Below, piece after piece: positions 38,114-48,128 of a stretch of 64,000 bases of DNA. How positions within the stretch are numbered: the stretch's first letter is position 1; each line of letters starts with the position of its first letter. The notes under the pieces are model-generated. The model made no database searches. It had not been told where the DNA came from and saw only the letters and a list, made by a program, of their open reading frames with translations. Source of the DNA: Salinibacterium sp. G-O1 (GTDB lineage: Bacteria > Actinomycetota > Actinomycetes > Actinomycetales > Microbacteriaceae); the NCBI RefSeq assembly GCF_030063305.1, contig NZ_JASISV010000002.1, positions 372,001-436,000 of the forward strand, read 5' to 3'. The translations under genes and the position numbers were made by a program.

Positions 38114-40245
38114 TGACCGCAACCGCTGCCACCTTTGAGAAGCTCGCGTCGCTTGACCCAGACGAAGTCATCACGAACTCGTTCGTCCGCGACATCCCGA
38201 TCTCCCAGGGCAAGACCCTGGTGCTGCTGACGCTCGACAACGGCAAAGACCACACCCGCCCGAACACGCTCGGCCCCAGAACACTGCTGGAGTTCGCGCG
38301 AATACTGGATGAGCAGAAGGCCCGAGCCGACCGTGGCGAGATCCACGGCCTGGCTGTCACCGGCAAGCCCTTCATCTTCGCGGCCGGAGCGGACCTGTCG
38401 AAGGTCGGCGACCTGCCGGACCGTGAGACGGGCAAGCAGATGGCCCAGCTGGGTCATTGGGCACTCGGCAAGCTGAGCGAGCTCGGCGTTCCTTCATTCA
38501 CCTTCATCAACGGCCTTGCCCTGGGCGGCGGAGTCGAGATTCCGCTGAACTCCAACTATCGAACGATCGACAGTTCGGTGCCGGCGCTGGCCTTGCCGGA
38601 AGTCTTCCTCGGAATCATTCCCGGATGGGGTGGAGCGTGGCTGCTGCCGAACCTGATCGGCATCGAGAACGCCCTCGAGGTCGTCATCTCCAATCCGTTG
38701 AAGAACAACAGGATGCTCAAAGGCCCCCAGGCCTTCGAGCTCGGTATCGCTGACGCGATGTTCGGCCCTGCCAACTTCATCGAGAACTCGGTCGCGTGGG
38801 CCGACGGCGTCATCAACGGCACGACGAAGGTGAAGCGCCCCAACGAGCCAGGCAAGATCGAGCGCGCCGTCAAGTGGGACATCGCCATCGGTATCGCGCA
38901 GAAGACGCTGGAGAGCCGCATCGGGAAGGTAGCGAAATCGCCCTATCGTGCGCTGGAGCTGCTGAAGGCCGCGAAGAACACCGACAAGAAGACGGGATTC
39001 GCCGCCGAGGATGAGGCTTTGGCCGATCTGATCGCGGGCGACCAGTTTCACGCCAGCATCTACGCGTTCAACCTTGTGCAGAAGCGCGCCAAGCGCCCGG
39101 CCGGTGCCCCGGATAAGGAGCTCGCCCACAAGGTCACCAAGGTTGGCGTCATCGGCGCCGGGCTGATGGCGCGCCAGTTTGCGTTGCTCTTCGTTCGGCG
39201 CCTGCAGGTTCCCGTCGTCATCACCGACCTGGATCAGGGTGCGACTGACGCTGGTGTTGCCGCCATCCACAAGGAGATCAACGACCTGCTCGAAAAGGGC
39301 CGCATCTCCAGCGACGAGTCGAATCGACTCACCGCACTCGTGACGGGCACGACGAACAAGGCCGATTTCGCGGACTGCGACTGGGTGATCGAGGCAATCT
39401 ACGAGGAGCTTGAGGCGAAGCAGAACGTGTTTGCCGAGGTCGAGAAGTTCATCTCGGCCGAGGCGATTCTCGCCACCAACACCTCGTCGCTCTCGGTTGA
39501 ACAGATCGGCGCGAAACTGGAGCACCCTGAGCGAGTGGTTGGCTTCCATTTCTTCAACCCTGTTGCGGTCATGCCTTTGATCGAGGTTGTGAAGACACCG
39601 CACACCAACGACGCATCCCTCTCCACGGCGATGGTGACCGCGGCGAAGCTGCGCAAGAACGCGGTCATCACCCGCGACACCCCCGGGTTCGTCGTGAACC
39701 GCATTCTGGCCAAGGTTCTCGGCGAGGCCATGCACGCTGTCGACACCGGCACACCCTTCGAGGTGGTGGAGGAATCCACCAGGCCGTTCGGTCTTCCGAT
39801 GACGCCTTTCGAGCTGCTCGAACTGGTGGGCCTCAAGGTGGGCGCCCACGTGCTCGACACGCATCACAAGGCGTTCCCTGACCGATTCTTTGAGAGCGCC
39901 AACCTGCACAAGCTCGCAGAGCTTGGCCACATCTTCGAGCGAGACTCGAAGGGCAAGATCAAGGGAATCGACAAGGCAGCCCAGAAGATCGTCAAGGGCG
40001 GCACCACCCCTATGACGGCCGCGGAGCTGCAGGTTCGCATCGAGGATGGTCTGGCCGACGAAATTCACCGGATGCTCGAGGACAACGTCGTCGCAGCAGC
40101 CGAAGACATCGACCTCTGCCTCATCCTCGGGGCCGGATATCCCTTCCAGATGGGCGGAGCGACACCGTACCTCGACCGGGTCGGCGCATCCGAGCGCGCC
40201 TTCGGAGGCACCTTCCACTCCCCCATGATCGTGGGAGTGAAGTAG
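38113..40245 (+). CDS. fadB: Fatty acid oxidation multifunctional protein (enoyl-CoA hydratase/3-hydroxyacyl-CoA dehydrogenase)
   Basis: The 710-residue protein fuses an N-terminal crotonase domain (about 1-310; AAGADLSKV, NGLALGGGVEI and EVFLGIIPGWGG) to a 3-hydroxyacyl-CoA dehydrogenase (about 335-710; GVIGAGLMARQF Rossmann motif, catalytic histidine in GFHFFNPV). It carries out two middle steps of beta-oxidation and is coupled to fadA. I chose ATG 38113, with GGGGAAGAAG just upstream; a longer frame overlaps fadA. Confidence 0.95.
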   Translation: MTATAATFEKLASLDPDEVITNSFVRDIPISQGKTLVLLTLDNGKDHTRPNTLGPRTLLEFARILDEQKARADRGEIHGLAVTGKPFIFAAGADLSKVGDLPDRETGKQMAQLGHWALGKLSELGVPSFTFINGLALGGGVEIPLNSNYRTIDSSVPALALPEVFLGIIPGWGGAWLLPNLIGIENALEVVISNPLKNNRMLKGPQAFELGIADAMFGPANFIENSVAWADGVINGTTKVKRPNEPGKIERAVKWDIAIGIAQKTLESRIGKVAKSPYRALELLKAAKNTDKKTGFAAEDEALADLIAGDQFHASIYAFNLVQKRAKRPAGAPDKELAHKVTKVGVIGAGLMARQFALLFVRRLQVPVVITDLDQGATDAGVAAIHKEINDLLEKGRISSDESNRLTALVTGTTNKADFADCDWVIEAIYEELEAKQNVFAEVEKFISAEAILATNTSSLSVEQIGAKLEHPERVVGFHFFNPVAVMPLIEVVKTPHTNDASLSTAMVTAAKLRKNAVITRDTPGFVVNRILAKVLGEAMHAVDTGTPFEVVEESTRPFGLPMTPFELLELVGLKVGAHVLDTHHKAFPDRFFESANLHKLAELGHIFERDSKGKIKGIDKAAQKIVKGGTTPMTAAELQVRIEDGLADEIHRMLEDNVVAAAEDIDLCLILGAGYPFQMGGATPYLDRVGASERAFGGTFHSPMIVGVK

Positions 40246-40272
40246 CAGCAGGCGAATTTGTCGCGGTAGCGG

Positions 40273-40305
40273 ACACCCTCGGGACGTGCAAAGTCTCGAG
40301 GGTGT
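40273..40305. terminator. Hairpin between fadB and dxs
   Basis: A 9-bp perfect stem (ACACCCTCG/CGAGGGTGT) with a 15-base loop lies between the convergent fadB and dxs genes. It lacks a T run on both sides, so it is a moderate candidate for a shared terminator. Confidence 0.5.
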
Positions 40306-40329
40306 TGCTCTGTCTACGGAGGAACGGGC

Positions 40330-42270
40330 CTACTCGTTAGGAACGCGCGTCTGAACGTCGGAATCGGTCGGCAGGGGCCTCGCTACCGGCAGCTTGCTGC
40401 CGAGCACCTGCTCGACCACGCCGCGCGCGATGGCCTGAGGGGTCAGGCCGACCAGATCGAGAATGTAGCCGCGACTGCCGTGGGGCAGGAACTCATCGGG
40501 CAGGCCGAGTTCAGTGACGGCGGTGTCGACGCCTGCAGCACGGAGGTCTTGTCGGATGCGAGTGCCGATGCCGCCGACGCGCACGCCGTCTTCAATCGTA
40601 ATCACCAGTCGATACTCGGCAGCGAGGTCGATGACGCCCTGAGCCACCGGCACAACCCAGCGCGGGTCGATCACCGTGGCGCCGATGCCCTGCGCCGCGA
40701 GCCGTTCTGCGACCTCAAGACCGGTTTTCGCCATCGGACCCACGGTGATGATGAGCACATCTTTGTTGTCGGTCTCCCGCAGCACGTCGACGCCGTCGGC
40801 TGTGCGGCGTACGGCGTCGTATTCGGTGCCGACCACGCCCTTCGAAAATCTGAGCACGGTGGGCCTGTCGTCGACCGCGACCGCTTCGCCGAGCTCCTCA
40901 CGCAGCCGCGATGCATCCCTGGGCGCCGCAATCATGATGTTGGGAACGACCTGCAGGATGGCAAGATCCCACATTCCGTGATGGCTCGCGCCGTCAGGGC
41001 CGGTGACTCCGGCGCGGTCGAGCACAATCGTGACGCCAGCTTCATGCAACGCGACATCCATCAACACCTGGTCGAAGGCGCGATTGACGAACGTGGCGTA
41101 CATGGCGATGACCGGATGCAACCCGCCGAAGGCGAGCCCAGCGGCCGAGGTGACGGCGTGCTGCTCTGCGATTCCGACATCGAGTACGCGCTGTGGATAC
41201 TTCTCAGCGAACTTGTGCAGCCCGGTGGGTCGGAGCATGGCCGCGGTGATGCCGACCAGCCGGGGGTTCTCGTCGGCGAGGTGAAGAATTTCATCTGAGA
41301 AGACTGACGTCCACGACGGCGTATTCGACGGGTCGATCGGTTCGCCGGTCTCCGGATCGATCTGGCCCACCGCATGGAACTGGTCTGCGGTGTCGAGGAG
41401 AGCCGGCTGGTAGCCGCGGCCCTTCTCGGTGATGGCGTGCACGATGACAGGAGCACCGTAGTTCTTGGCCTGCCTGAGCGCCTCGGTGACAGCCTTGAGG
41501 TCGTGCCCATCGACCGGACCGAGGTACTTGATATCGAGATTCGAGTACAGCGCCTCATTGTTGGTGAGGCGCGACAGGAAGCCGTGGGTTCCGCCCCTGA
41601 TGGCCCGATACAGGGCACGACCGGGGGCGCCGAACTTGTGGAACACGGTGCGGCTGGTGGAGTACAGGCTGCGGTAGGAGCGCCTCGTACGGACATCGTT
41701 GAGGAAGTGGGCCATCCCGCCGATGGTCGGCGCGTACGAGCGTCCGTTGTCGTTGACGATGATGACCAGGTTGCGGCTGTTGTCGTCGCTGATGTTGTTG
41801 AGTGCTTCCCACGTCATGCCACCCGTGAGCGCACCGTCACCGACCACAGCAACCACGTGCCGGTCGGACTGGCCGGTCATGGTGAATGCACGCGAAATGC
41901 CGTCGGCCCACGACAGTGAGCTCGACGCGTGGGAACTTTCGACGATGTCGTGCTCTGATTCCGCTCGCTGCGGGTACCCCGCCAGCCCGCCCTCTTCTCG
42001 GAGGTGGCTGAAATCCTGCCGTCCGGTCAACAGCTTGTGCACGTAGCTCTGGTGCCCGGTATCGAACACCATCGCATCATGCGGCGAGTTGAATACCGTG
42101 TGCATCGCGATCGTCAGTTCGACGACGCCGAGGTTCGGACCGAGGTGCCCTCCGGTCTTTGATACCTCCCGAACGAGGAACGCGCGGATCTCCGCCGCGA
42201 GCTCGACAAGCTGCTCAGGTGAGAGCTTGTCGAGATCACGAGGGCCGCGGATTTCCTCGAGAAGAGTCAT
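40330..42270 (-). CDS. dxs: 1-deoxy-D-xylulose-5-phosphate synthase
   Basis: Dxs condenses pyruvate and glyceraldehyde 3-phosphate in the first step of the MEP isoprenoid pathway. The 646-residue protein shows the thiamine-diphosphate motif GDGALTGGMTWEALNN (about 144-159), the HGASHHGMWD-type region near residue 430 (seen as GPDGASHHGMWD) and a transketolase C-terminal domain. It follows acnA after 9 bases on the same strand, so the two are probably co-transcribed. Confidence 0.96.
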   Translation of the reverse strand: MTLLEEIRGPRDLDKLSPEQLVELAAEIRAFLVREVSKTGGHLGPNLGVVELTIAMHTVFNSPHDAMVFDTGHQSYVHKLLTGRQDFSHLREEGGLAGYPQRAESEHDIVESSHASSSLSWADGISRAFTMTGQSDRHVVAVVGDGALTGGMTWEALNNISDDNSRNLVIIVNDNGRSYAPTIGGMAHFLNDVRTRRSYRSLYSTSRTVFHKFGAPGRALYRAIRGGTHGFLSRLTNNEALYSNLDIKYLGPVDGHDLKAVTEALRQAKNYGAPVIVHAITEKGRGYQPALLDTADQFHAVGQIDPETGEPIDPSNTPSWTSVFSDEILHLADENPRLVGITAAMLRPTGLHKFAEKYPQRVLDVGIAEQHAVTSAAGLAFGGLHPVIAMYATFVNRAFDQVLMDVALHEAGVTIVLDRAGVTGPDGASHHGMWDLAILQVVPNIMIAAPRDASRLREELGEAVAVDDRPTVLRFSKGVVGTEYDAVRRTADGVDVLRETDNKDVLIITVGPMAKTGLEVAERLAAQGIGATVIDPRWVVPVAQGVIDLAAEYRLVITIEDGVRVGGIGTRIRQDLRAAGVDTAVTELGLPDEFLPHGSRGYILDLVGLTPQAIARGVVEQVLGSKLPVARPLPTDSDVQTRVPNE

Positions 42271-42279
42271 ACAGTCAGC

Positions 42280-45096
42280 CTAAACGAGACTCCTGAGTAC
42301 GTACTGCAGGATGCCGCCATTTCGGTAGTAGTCGGCCTCACCCGGTGTGTCGATGCGAAGGACAGCATCGAATTCGACAACGGCCTTGCCAGCAGCGGAG
42401 TGCTCGCTCGGTGATGCCGTCACGTGCAGAGTCTTCGGGGTGTTTCCCTCGTTGAGCTCCTCGACACCAGCGATGTCCACGATTTCGGTTCCGTCGAGTC
42501 CCAGCGAGGCCCAGCTCTCGCCGGCGGGGAACTGCAGTGGCAGCACGCCCATCCCGATCAAGTTGGAACGGTGGATACGCTCAAAGCTCTCGGTGATGAC
42601 AGCCTTCACACCCAGCAGCGACGTGCCCTTGGCCGCCCAGTCCCGGCTTGAGCCGGAGCCATACTCCTTGCCACCGAAGATGACGAGCGGCGTCGACTGT
42701 GCTGCGTAGTTCTGCGCGGCGTCGTAGATGAATGACTGAGGAGCCTCGGCCTGAGTGAAGTCGCGAGTGTATCCACCCTCAACCCCATCCAGCAGCTGGT
42801 TCTTGAGGCGGATGTTCGCGAACGTACCGCGGATCATCACCTCGTGGTTGCCTCGTCGTGAACCGTAGGAGTTGAAGTCACCACGGGCGACCCCGTGCTC
42901 CTGCAGGTAGGCGCCAGCCGGGCTGTCTGCCTTGATGTTTCCGGCAGGGCTGATGTGGTCGGTCGTGACCGAATCGCCGAGCTTGGCCAGGACGCGAGCA
43001 CCGGAGATGCTGCTGACCGGTGTCGTCTCGAGGGTCATGCCGTCGAAGTACGGTGGGCGGCGCACGTAGGTGGATGCGTCATCCCACTCGAACACCTCAC
43101 TGTCTGGTGTCGGCAGCGAACGCCAGCGCTCGTCGCCGTCGAAGACCTCGCCATATTCCTTGAGGAACATCTCGGTGTCGATCGACGAGTCGATCGTGCG
43201 CTGCACCTCTGCAGAATCCGGCCAGATGTCCTTCAGGAATACCGGCTGGCCGTCACTGCCCGTGCCGAGGGAGTCGGTCTCGAAGTCGAAGTTCATCGAT
43301 CCGGCCAGGGCGTACGCGATGACCAGAGGCGGCGACGCCAGGTAGTTCATCTTGACGTCGGGGCTGATACGACCCTCGAAGTTGCGGTTTCCCGAGAGAA
43401 CGGCCGTCACAGCCAGATCATTCTCGTTGATGGCCGCCGTGACCTCATCGATGAGGGGCCCGGTGTTACCAATACACACCGTGCAGCCGTAGCCGACGGT
43501 GTAGAAGCCGAGGGCTTCGAGGTCGTCGGTGAGTCCCGCCTTCGCGTAGTAGTCGGTGACAACCTTCGAGCCCGGCGCGAGGGTGGTCTTGACCCATGGC
43601 TTGGAGGTCAGGCCCTTGCGGACAGCGTTGCGTGCGAGCAGGCCTGCTGCGAGCATCACGCTGGGGTTCGAGGTGTTGGTGCACGAGGTGATCGCGGCGA
43701 CAGCGACAGCGCCGTGGTCGAGCGTGTAGTCGAGCCCTGCTGAGGTCTTGACCTTCACTGGACGCGAGAGGTCGCCCGGCGCGTGACTCACATGAGTGTG
43801 CGAGAGCTGGTGCGCGGTGCCTTCGTCTTCCGGGGTGAAACCATTCGGGTCTGAGGCGGGGAAGCTACCCTCGATGGCCGCGTCGACGCGCGACATGTCC
43901 TGCGAGGTGTAGTCGCCGAGGTCGATAGCGAACTGCGTCTTGGCGTTGGTGAGTTCGACGCGGTCCTGCGGGCGCTTCGGTCCGGCGATGGATGGCACAA
44001 CCGTCGCCAAATCCAGTTCGAGATATTCGCTGAATTCCGGCTCAGTTTCGGGGTCGTGCCAGAGCTTCTGCAGCTTGGAGTATGCCTCCACGAGAGCAAC
44101 CTGCTCGTCGGTGCGACCGGTGAGGCGCAGGTAGTCGAGCGTCACGTCATCGATGGGGAACATCGCTGCTGTCGACCCAAACTCTGGGCTCATGTTTCCG
44201 ATGGTCGCTCTGTTCGCCAGGGGAACCTCGCCGACGCCGGCGCCATAGAACTCGACGAACTTGCCCACGACACCGTGCTTGCGCAGCATCTGGGTGATCG
44301 TGAGCACGACATCCGTTGCCGTCACGCCGGTCGGGATTGAGCCGTTGAGCTTGAATCCGACGACCTTCGGGATGAGCATGGAGACCGGCTGGCCGAGCAT
44401 CGCTGCCTCGGCCTCGATGCCGCCGACGCCCCAACCCAGCACACCGAGTCCGTTGACCATCGTCGTGTGGGAGTCAGTGCCGACACAGGTGTCCGGGTAC
44501 GCACGAAGCGCGCCGTCCACGGTGCGCGTGAAAGTTACTCGTGCCAGGTACTCGATGTTGACCTGGTGCACGATTCCGGTTCCTGGCGGAACAACCTTGA
44601 AGTCGTCGAACGCGGTCTGGCCCCAGCGGAGGAACTGGTAGCGCTCACCGTTGCGCTCATACTCAATCTCAACGTTGCGCTCGAGAGCGTTCTCGCTGCC
44701 GAAGAGGTCGGCGATGACGGAATGGTCGATGACCAGTTCGGCCGGTGCGAGTGGGTTGATCTTGTTGGGGTCGCCGCCCAGGGCGGCAACTGCCTCGCGC
44801 ATCGTGGCGAGGTCAACGATGCACGGGACGCCCGTGAAGTCCTGCATGACGACGCGCGCAGGGGTGAACTGAATTTCGGTGTCTGGCTCGGCGGTCGGCA
44901 CCCACGAACCGAGAGACTCGATCTGCGATTTCGTGACGTTCTTACCGTCTTCGGTCCGCAGCAGGTTTTCGAGCAGGACCTTCAGGCTGAACGGGAGCTT
45001 TTCATACCCGGGAACCTTGTCTACTCGAAAGACCTCGTAGTCGGTCGAACCGACGGTCAGGGTGTCTTTCGATCCGAAGCTGTTCACTGCCGACAC
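42280..45096 (-). CDS. acnA: Aconitate hydratase A
   Basis: Aconitase interconverts citrate and isocitrate in the TCA cycle with a [4Fe-4S] cluster. The 938-residue protein of the AcnA/IRP1 type has cluster ligands in [12 protein letters not shown] and [27 protein letters not shown] early and a C-terminal swivel domain with [14 protein letters not shown]. The GTG start at 45096 follows an SD-like GAGGGAG. The intergenic region carries a perfect palindrome at 45231-45244. Confidence 0.97.
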   Translation of the reverse strand: MSAVNSFGSKDTLTVGSTDYEVFRVDKVPGYEKLPFSLKVLLENLLRTEDGKNVTKSQIESLGSWVPTAEPDTEIQFTPARVVMQDFTGVPCIVDLATMREAVAALGGDPNKINPLAPAELVIDHSVIADLFGSENALERNVEIEYERNGERYQFLRWGQTAFDDFKVVPPGTGIVHQVNIEYLARVTFTRTVDGALRAYPDTCVGTDSHTTMVNGLGVLGWGVGGIEAEAAMLGQPVSMLIPKVVGFKLNGSIPTGVTATDVVLTITQMLRKHGVVGKFVEFYGAGVGEVPLANRATIGNMSPEFGSTAAMFPIDDVTLDYLRLTGRTDEQVALVEAYSKLQKLWHDPETEPEFSEYLELDLATVVPSIAGPKRPQDRVELTNAKTQFAIDLGDYTSQDMSRVDAAIEGSFPASDPNGFTPEDEGTAHQLSHTHVSHAPGDLSRPVKVKTSAGLDYTLDHGAVAVAAITSCTNTSNPSVMLAAGLLARNAVRKGLTSKPWVKTTLAPGSKVVTDYYAKAGLTDDLEALGFYTVGYGCTVCIGNTGPLIDEVTAAINENDLAVTAVLSGNRNFEGRISPDVKMNYLASPPLVIAYALAGSMNFDFETDSLGTGSDGQPVFLKDIWPDSAEVQRTIDSSIDTEMFLKEYGEVFDGDERWRSLPTPDSEVFEWDDASTYVRRPPYFDGMTLETTPVSSISGARVLAKLGDSVTTDHISPAGNIKADSPAGAYLQEHGVARGDFNSYGSRRGNHEVMIRGTFANIRLKNQLLDGVEGGYTRDFTQAEAPQSFIYDAAQNYAAQSTPLVIFGGKEYGSGSSRDWAAKGTSLLGVKAVITESFERIHRSNLIGMGVLPLQFPAGESWASLGLDGTEIVDIAGVEELNEGNTPKTLHVTASPSEHSAAGKAVVEFDAVLRIDTPGEADYYRNGGILQYVLRSLV

Positions 45097-45230
45097 TGTC
45101 GTCTCCCTCGCTGAGCCCGCGATTACCGCGGGTACCCTGCCATCTTTGCCGCCAACAGCATCAAACTGCTAGCAAGGCAAGCCTAAGACCGTTCCAGCAG
45201 GACACATCATGCTGGTTCAATCAAAAAGTA

Positions 45231-45244
45231 TCTTGATATCAAGA
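45231..45244. promoter_or_regulatory. Perfect 14-bp palindrome upstream of acnA
   Basis: TCTTGATATCAAGA is a perfect palindrome, extended to 18 bp (45229-45246) with one mismatched pair. It lies about 135 bases upstream of the acnA start and just downstream of a TATATT -10-like box (45247-45252) on the minus strand, so it would cover the transcription start. The pattern resembles MarR-family operators; in Streptomyces the MarR regulator TamR controls aconitase, but I cannot show that a TamR is involved here. Confidence 0.6.
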
Positions 45245-45270
45245 CAAATATAGCACCGACAGGACAGACG

Positions 45271-46008
45271 CTACGCTGCCGGACCGACCTTTTTGGATCT
45301 GTACACCGTGCGCATCATCAGCCAGGTGACCCACAACACTCCCGCGTAGAGAGGAACTCCAAGGATGAGCTTGAACGCGGCCAGAGCATCGACGTTGCCC
45401 GAGAAGTACAGGGGCAACTCGACCCCAAGCCGAACCGAGAACAGCCCGCACCACAGGATCGTCGCGAGGTAGGCAACCCTGACCTTCGCGCGATCTGCGC
45501 GCCAGCCCGTGCCCTCACTCGTGATGAGCGACGCGATCACGCCGATCAGCGGCCAGCGCGCGATCATGCTGATGACCAGCGCGAGCAGAAATATCGCGTT
45601 GATGAAAAATCCGAGCACGAAATTGTCTTCAGCCCGACCCGTGATGAGAGCAAGGCCGGCACTGAGTCCGAGACCAAGCACACCAGCAATGGCGGAAGTG
45701 AATGGCGTCCTGGTGACGACCCTGACCACCACGAACAGCACGGCGATGACGAGTGGGATGAGCACAGACACAAGTAGTTCGCGAGTGATCGTATAGACCA
45801 CAAGGAAGGAGAGGCCAGGGAGGATCGATTCGACCAACCCGCGGACGCCGCCCATGGCCTTGAGGAGGGCGCCGCTGGATGGCGTCTCGCCCGGGGCGAC
45901 ATACCCGAGACCAGACCGTCGAGCCGCCGCGGCAAATGTCTCAGCCACCGAGGGAGCATCGACCTCCGGCGTGATGTCGTCTTCGTTCGAAGAACTGCCG
46001 GAGGTCAT
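45271..46008 (-). CDS. DUF3159 membrane protein
   Basis: The 245-residue protein has an acidic N-terminus, a GLGYVAPGE segment and five to six hydrophobic helices from about residue 60 on, the pattern of the actinobacterial DUF3159 family. Function is unknown. Its ATG overlaps the DUF3710 stop by four bases, in a dut-DUF3710-DUF3159 operon. The acnA promoter region follows. Confidence 0.85.
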   Translation of the reverse strand: MTSGSSSNEDDITPEVDAPSVAETFAAAARRSGLGYVAPGETPSSGALLKAMGGVRGLVESILPGLSFLVVYTITRELLVSVLIPLVIAVLFVVVRVVTRTPFTSAIAGVLGLGLSAGLALITGRAEDNFVLGFFINAIFLLALVISMIARWPLIGVIASLITSEGTGWRADRAKVRVAYLATILWCGLFSVRLGVELPLYFSGNVDALAAFKLILGVPLYAGVLWVTWLMMRTVYRSKKVGPAA

Positions 46009-46625
46009 GCCTGTGCTGCGGCAGGACCGGTGGCAGGCATGCTCAGCGGGATGAGGTCGCGCGGAGGCATCGGAGTGTTCCCGCGCACCACCACGATCGA
46101 ACGGAAAAGATCCTCGACCTGAGCGGCGGGTTCACCGCCGGCGGCACCCGCACCGGCAATCACGCCGCGCAGGAACCATCGAGGCCCATCGACGCCGATG
46201 AATCGGGCCAACCGGGATCCGCTCTCCTGCCCCGCCGCGAGAGGGATCTCTGCCTGCACCTCGGGGCCGAATGGTCCGACAACCACCTTGGTGGTACCAC
46301 CCTGCTTGTGAATCTGATCCACGATCTGCTGGCGGATCTCGTGCCACAAACCGCTCGAGCGGGGAGCAGCGAACGGCTGAACCTGCAGCGTTGAACCCGC
46401 ATAGTCGAGACCGACAGCGACCACTCGCTTGCTTCCCTCTTCAACCTCAAGCCTGAGGTGGAGATCGGGTCGCGGGAGGATCTTCACTCCCCCGAGGTCG
46501 ACGTATGGCCTTACGGCGTTGGCTTCGCTTTCATCGAGCGGACCTTCCGTGGCACGGTCATCCGGGGCCGACTTGGGCTGATCGGCAATGGGTTCATCGA
46601 GCTGTTCTCCAGCAATATCGCTCAC
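46005..46625 (-). CDS. DUF3710 family protein
   Basis: The 206-residue protein is an actinobacterial DUF3710 member: an acidic disordered N-terminus (about 1-35), then a domain with YVDLGGVKILPR and the strongly conserved RFIGVDGPRWFLRGVI segment. The function is unknown. It overlaps dut at its start and DUF3159 at its end by four bases each. Confidence 0.87.
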   Translation of the reverse strand: MSDIAGEQLDEPIADQPKSAPDDRATEGPLDESEANAVRPYVDLGGVKILPRPDLHLRLEVEEGSKRVVAVGLDYAGSTLQVQPFAAPRSSGLWHEIRQQIVDQIHKQGGTTKVVVGPFGPEVQAEIPLAAGQESGSRLARFIGVDGPRWFLRGVIAGAGAAGGEPAAQVEDLFRSIVVVRGNTPMPPRDLIPLSMPATGPAAAQA

Positions 46626-47113
46626 GAGGTGACTCCTGGTCGTGTTGTGTCGGTTTCGGGATGATGTCCGACTGGTGTTGGTCGCAGGCCGGTTGAGCCG
46701 AAGCCCGCCCCACCGCGGTGACTGCCCGGCAACGTTGCCACCGGGATGAATGTGGCCCGGGTAACGGGCATGACGATGAGCTGTGCGATACGGTCGCCCA
46801 CCTCGATGGCGAAGGAATGCTCGGCGTCGGTGTTCAATATCGTGACCCTGATCTCGCCGCGGTAGCCCGCATCCACCGTGCCTGGGCTGTTGACGATGGT
46901 GATGCCGTGCTTGGCCGCGAGCCCGGATCGCGGAACGACGAATGCCATGAATCCGTTGGGAAGCGCTATCGAGACGCCGGTGCCGACCGTTGCTCTGCCT
47001 CCCGGTGCGAGCAGGTGGGCCTCGGCGGCATGAAGGTCCGCTCCAGCATCACCGGGGTGCGCGTAGACAGGAGTCTCGCCACTCGCAATGAGCACTTCGA
47101 TGTTCTCAGCCAC
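46622..47113 (-). CDS. dut: Deoxyuridine 5'-triphosphate nucleotidohydrolase
   Basis: dUTPase removes dUTP from DNA precursor pools and makes dUMP. The five motifs are all present in this 163-residue protein: PGDAGADLHA, PRSGLAAKHG, a GTVDAGYRGEI segment, GDRIAQLI and GGAGFGSTG. The GTG at 47113 gives the normal start; an in-frame ATG at 47182 lies outside the conserved region. It is first in the dut-DUF3710-DUF3159 operon and divergent from the DUF3093 gene. Confidence 0.94.
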   Translation of the reverse strand: MAENIEVLIASGETPVYAHPGDAGADLHAAEAHLLAPGGRATVGTGVSIALPNGFMAFVVPRSGLAAKHGITIVNSPGTVDAGYRGEIRVTILNTDAEHSFAIEVGDRIAQLIVMPVTRATFIPVATLPGSHRGGAGFGSTGLRPTPVGHHPETDTTRPGVTS

Positions 47114-47174
47114 GAGTCGAGGGTAGTGCAGAACGCTGCACGGTCGATGATCGTGAGCAGTGTCTAATAGAGCG

Positions 47175-47627
47175 GTGACCAACTATCGCGAAAAACTGTG
47201 GCCGGCTCCCTGGCTCTTCATCAGCACGGCTCTGGTGATTCCGGCCAGCCTGCTGGTGTTTCTGCCGATCAACATCAACGTGGGAATCGGCGCAGCGGTG
47301 GTGCTCTATCTGGGATGCCTCGCAGCGCTGCTCGCGTCGGCGACGAAGGTAGAGGTCACCGAGACGCACCTGATCGCAGGGAAGGCACGGCTTCCCCTCG
47401 ACATCATTGGAGCCGTTGATGGTTTCGTGGGTTCAGAGGCAACACTGGAACGTGGCCAGCGCCTTGACGCGAGAGCATTCCTCGTCATCCGCGGCTGGAT
47501 CGACCCGGTCGTTCGAGTCGAATTGATCGACCCGAACGATCCGGTGCCGTACTGGTTGGTGTCGACCAGGAAACCTCAGGAGGTTTCCCGTGCGATCGAC
47601 CAGGCCAGGAGCGCCCTAAAAAATTAG
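47175..47627 (+). CDS. DUF3093 membrane protein
   Basis: The 150-residue protein has two close N-terminal helices (about 12-32 and 36-57), then a small soluble domain with PVPYWLVSTRKP, as in DUF3093. Function is unknown. I use GTG 47175; a GTG at 47160 adds five residues. It ends overlapping the DUF4193 gene by four bases on the opposite strand. Confidence 0.82.
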   Translation: MTNYREKLWPAPWLFISTALVIPASLLVFLPININVGIGAAVVLYLGCLAALLASATKVEVTETHLIAGKARLPLDIIGAVDGFVGSEATLERGQRLDARAFLVIRGWIDPVVRVELIDPNDPVPYWLVSTRKPQEVSRAIDQARSALKN

Positions 47628-47917
47628 GCGGCGCACTCCTGGCAGACTGCGCCGAGCTTTGTCGTGTGGTCAACCTGTGAGCGGTGCTTCACCAGGAAGC
47701 ACTCCACACAGGTGAACTCGTCGGCCTGTGCCGGGAGCACAACCACGTCGAGATCGAGGTCTGAAAGGTCTGCTCCGGCGAGCTCAAAGCTGCCGGGATT
47801 GTCCGCGTCGTCGGAGTCAATCGAGCCCGACGTCTTGTCCGGAACGCGCTCCTTCAGTGCCTCGATCGACTCAGAGTCGTCGTCGGTCTTTCGGGGTGCG
47901 TCGTAATCGGTTGCCAT
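47624..47917 (-). CDS. DUF4193 zinc-ribbon-like protein
   Basis: The 97-residue protein begins MATDYDAPRKTD and ends with two cysteine pairs, CVEC and CQEC, the zinc-ribbon pattern of DUF4193. The middle is acidic and probably disordered. It is conserved in actinobacteria next to dut and DUF3093, with no known role. An ATG at 47923 would add two residues. Confidence 0.85.
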   Translation of the reverse strand: MATDYDAPRKTDDDSESIEALKERVPDKTSGSIDSDDADNPGSFELAGADLSDLDLDVVVLPAQADEFTCVECFLVKHRSQVDHTTKLGAVCQECAA

Positions 47918-48128
47918 GCCCATCCACTTCTGTAAGCGTCTCGTCTTGGTGGTCCAGTAACGAATTCGCGGGGACAGTGTGCATCAAACCATCTGGAATA
48001 GCAAACCACCGGAGCCTCGTCACCATCGTGCTCTGCGTGCAACTTACGGCGCGCCCGTTCTATTCCCAACAAATAGCGACTCAGCGTGCGATCCTGTCAG
48101 CAAATATCCATGGCTGGAGGGCTTCAGC

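Noticed and set aside
38494-40218. A 574-codon open frame on the minus strand
   Set aside because: It is antisense to fadB in the complementary frame with no ribosome site and no known domain.
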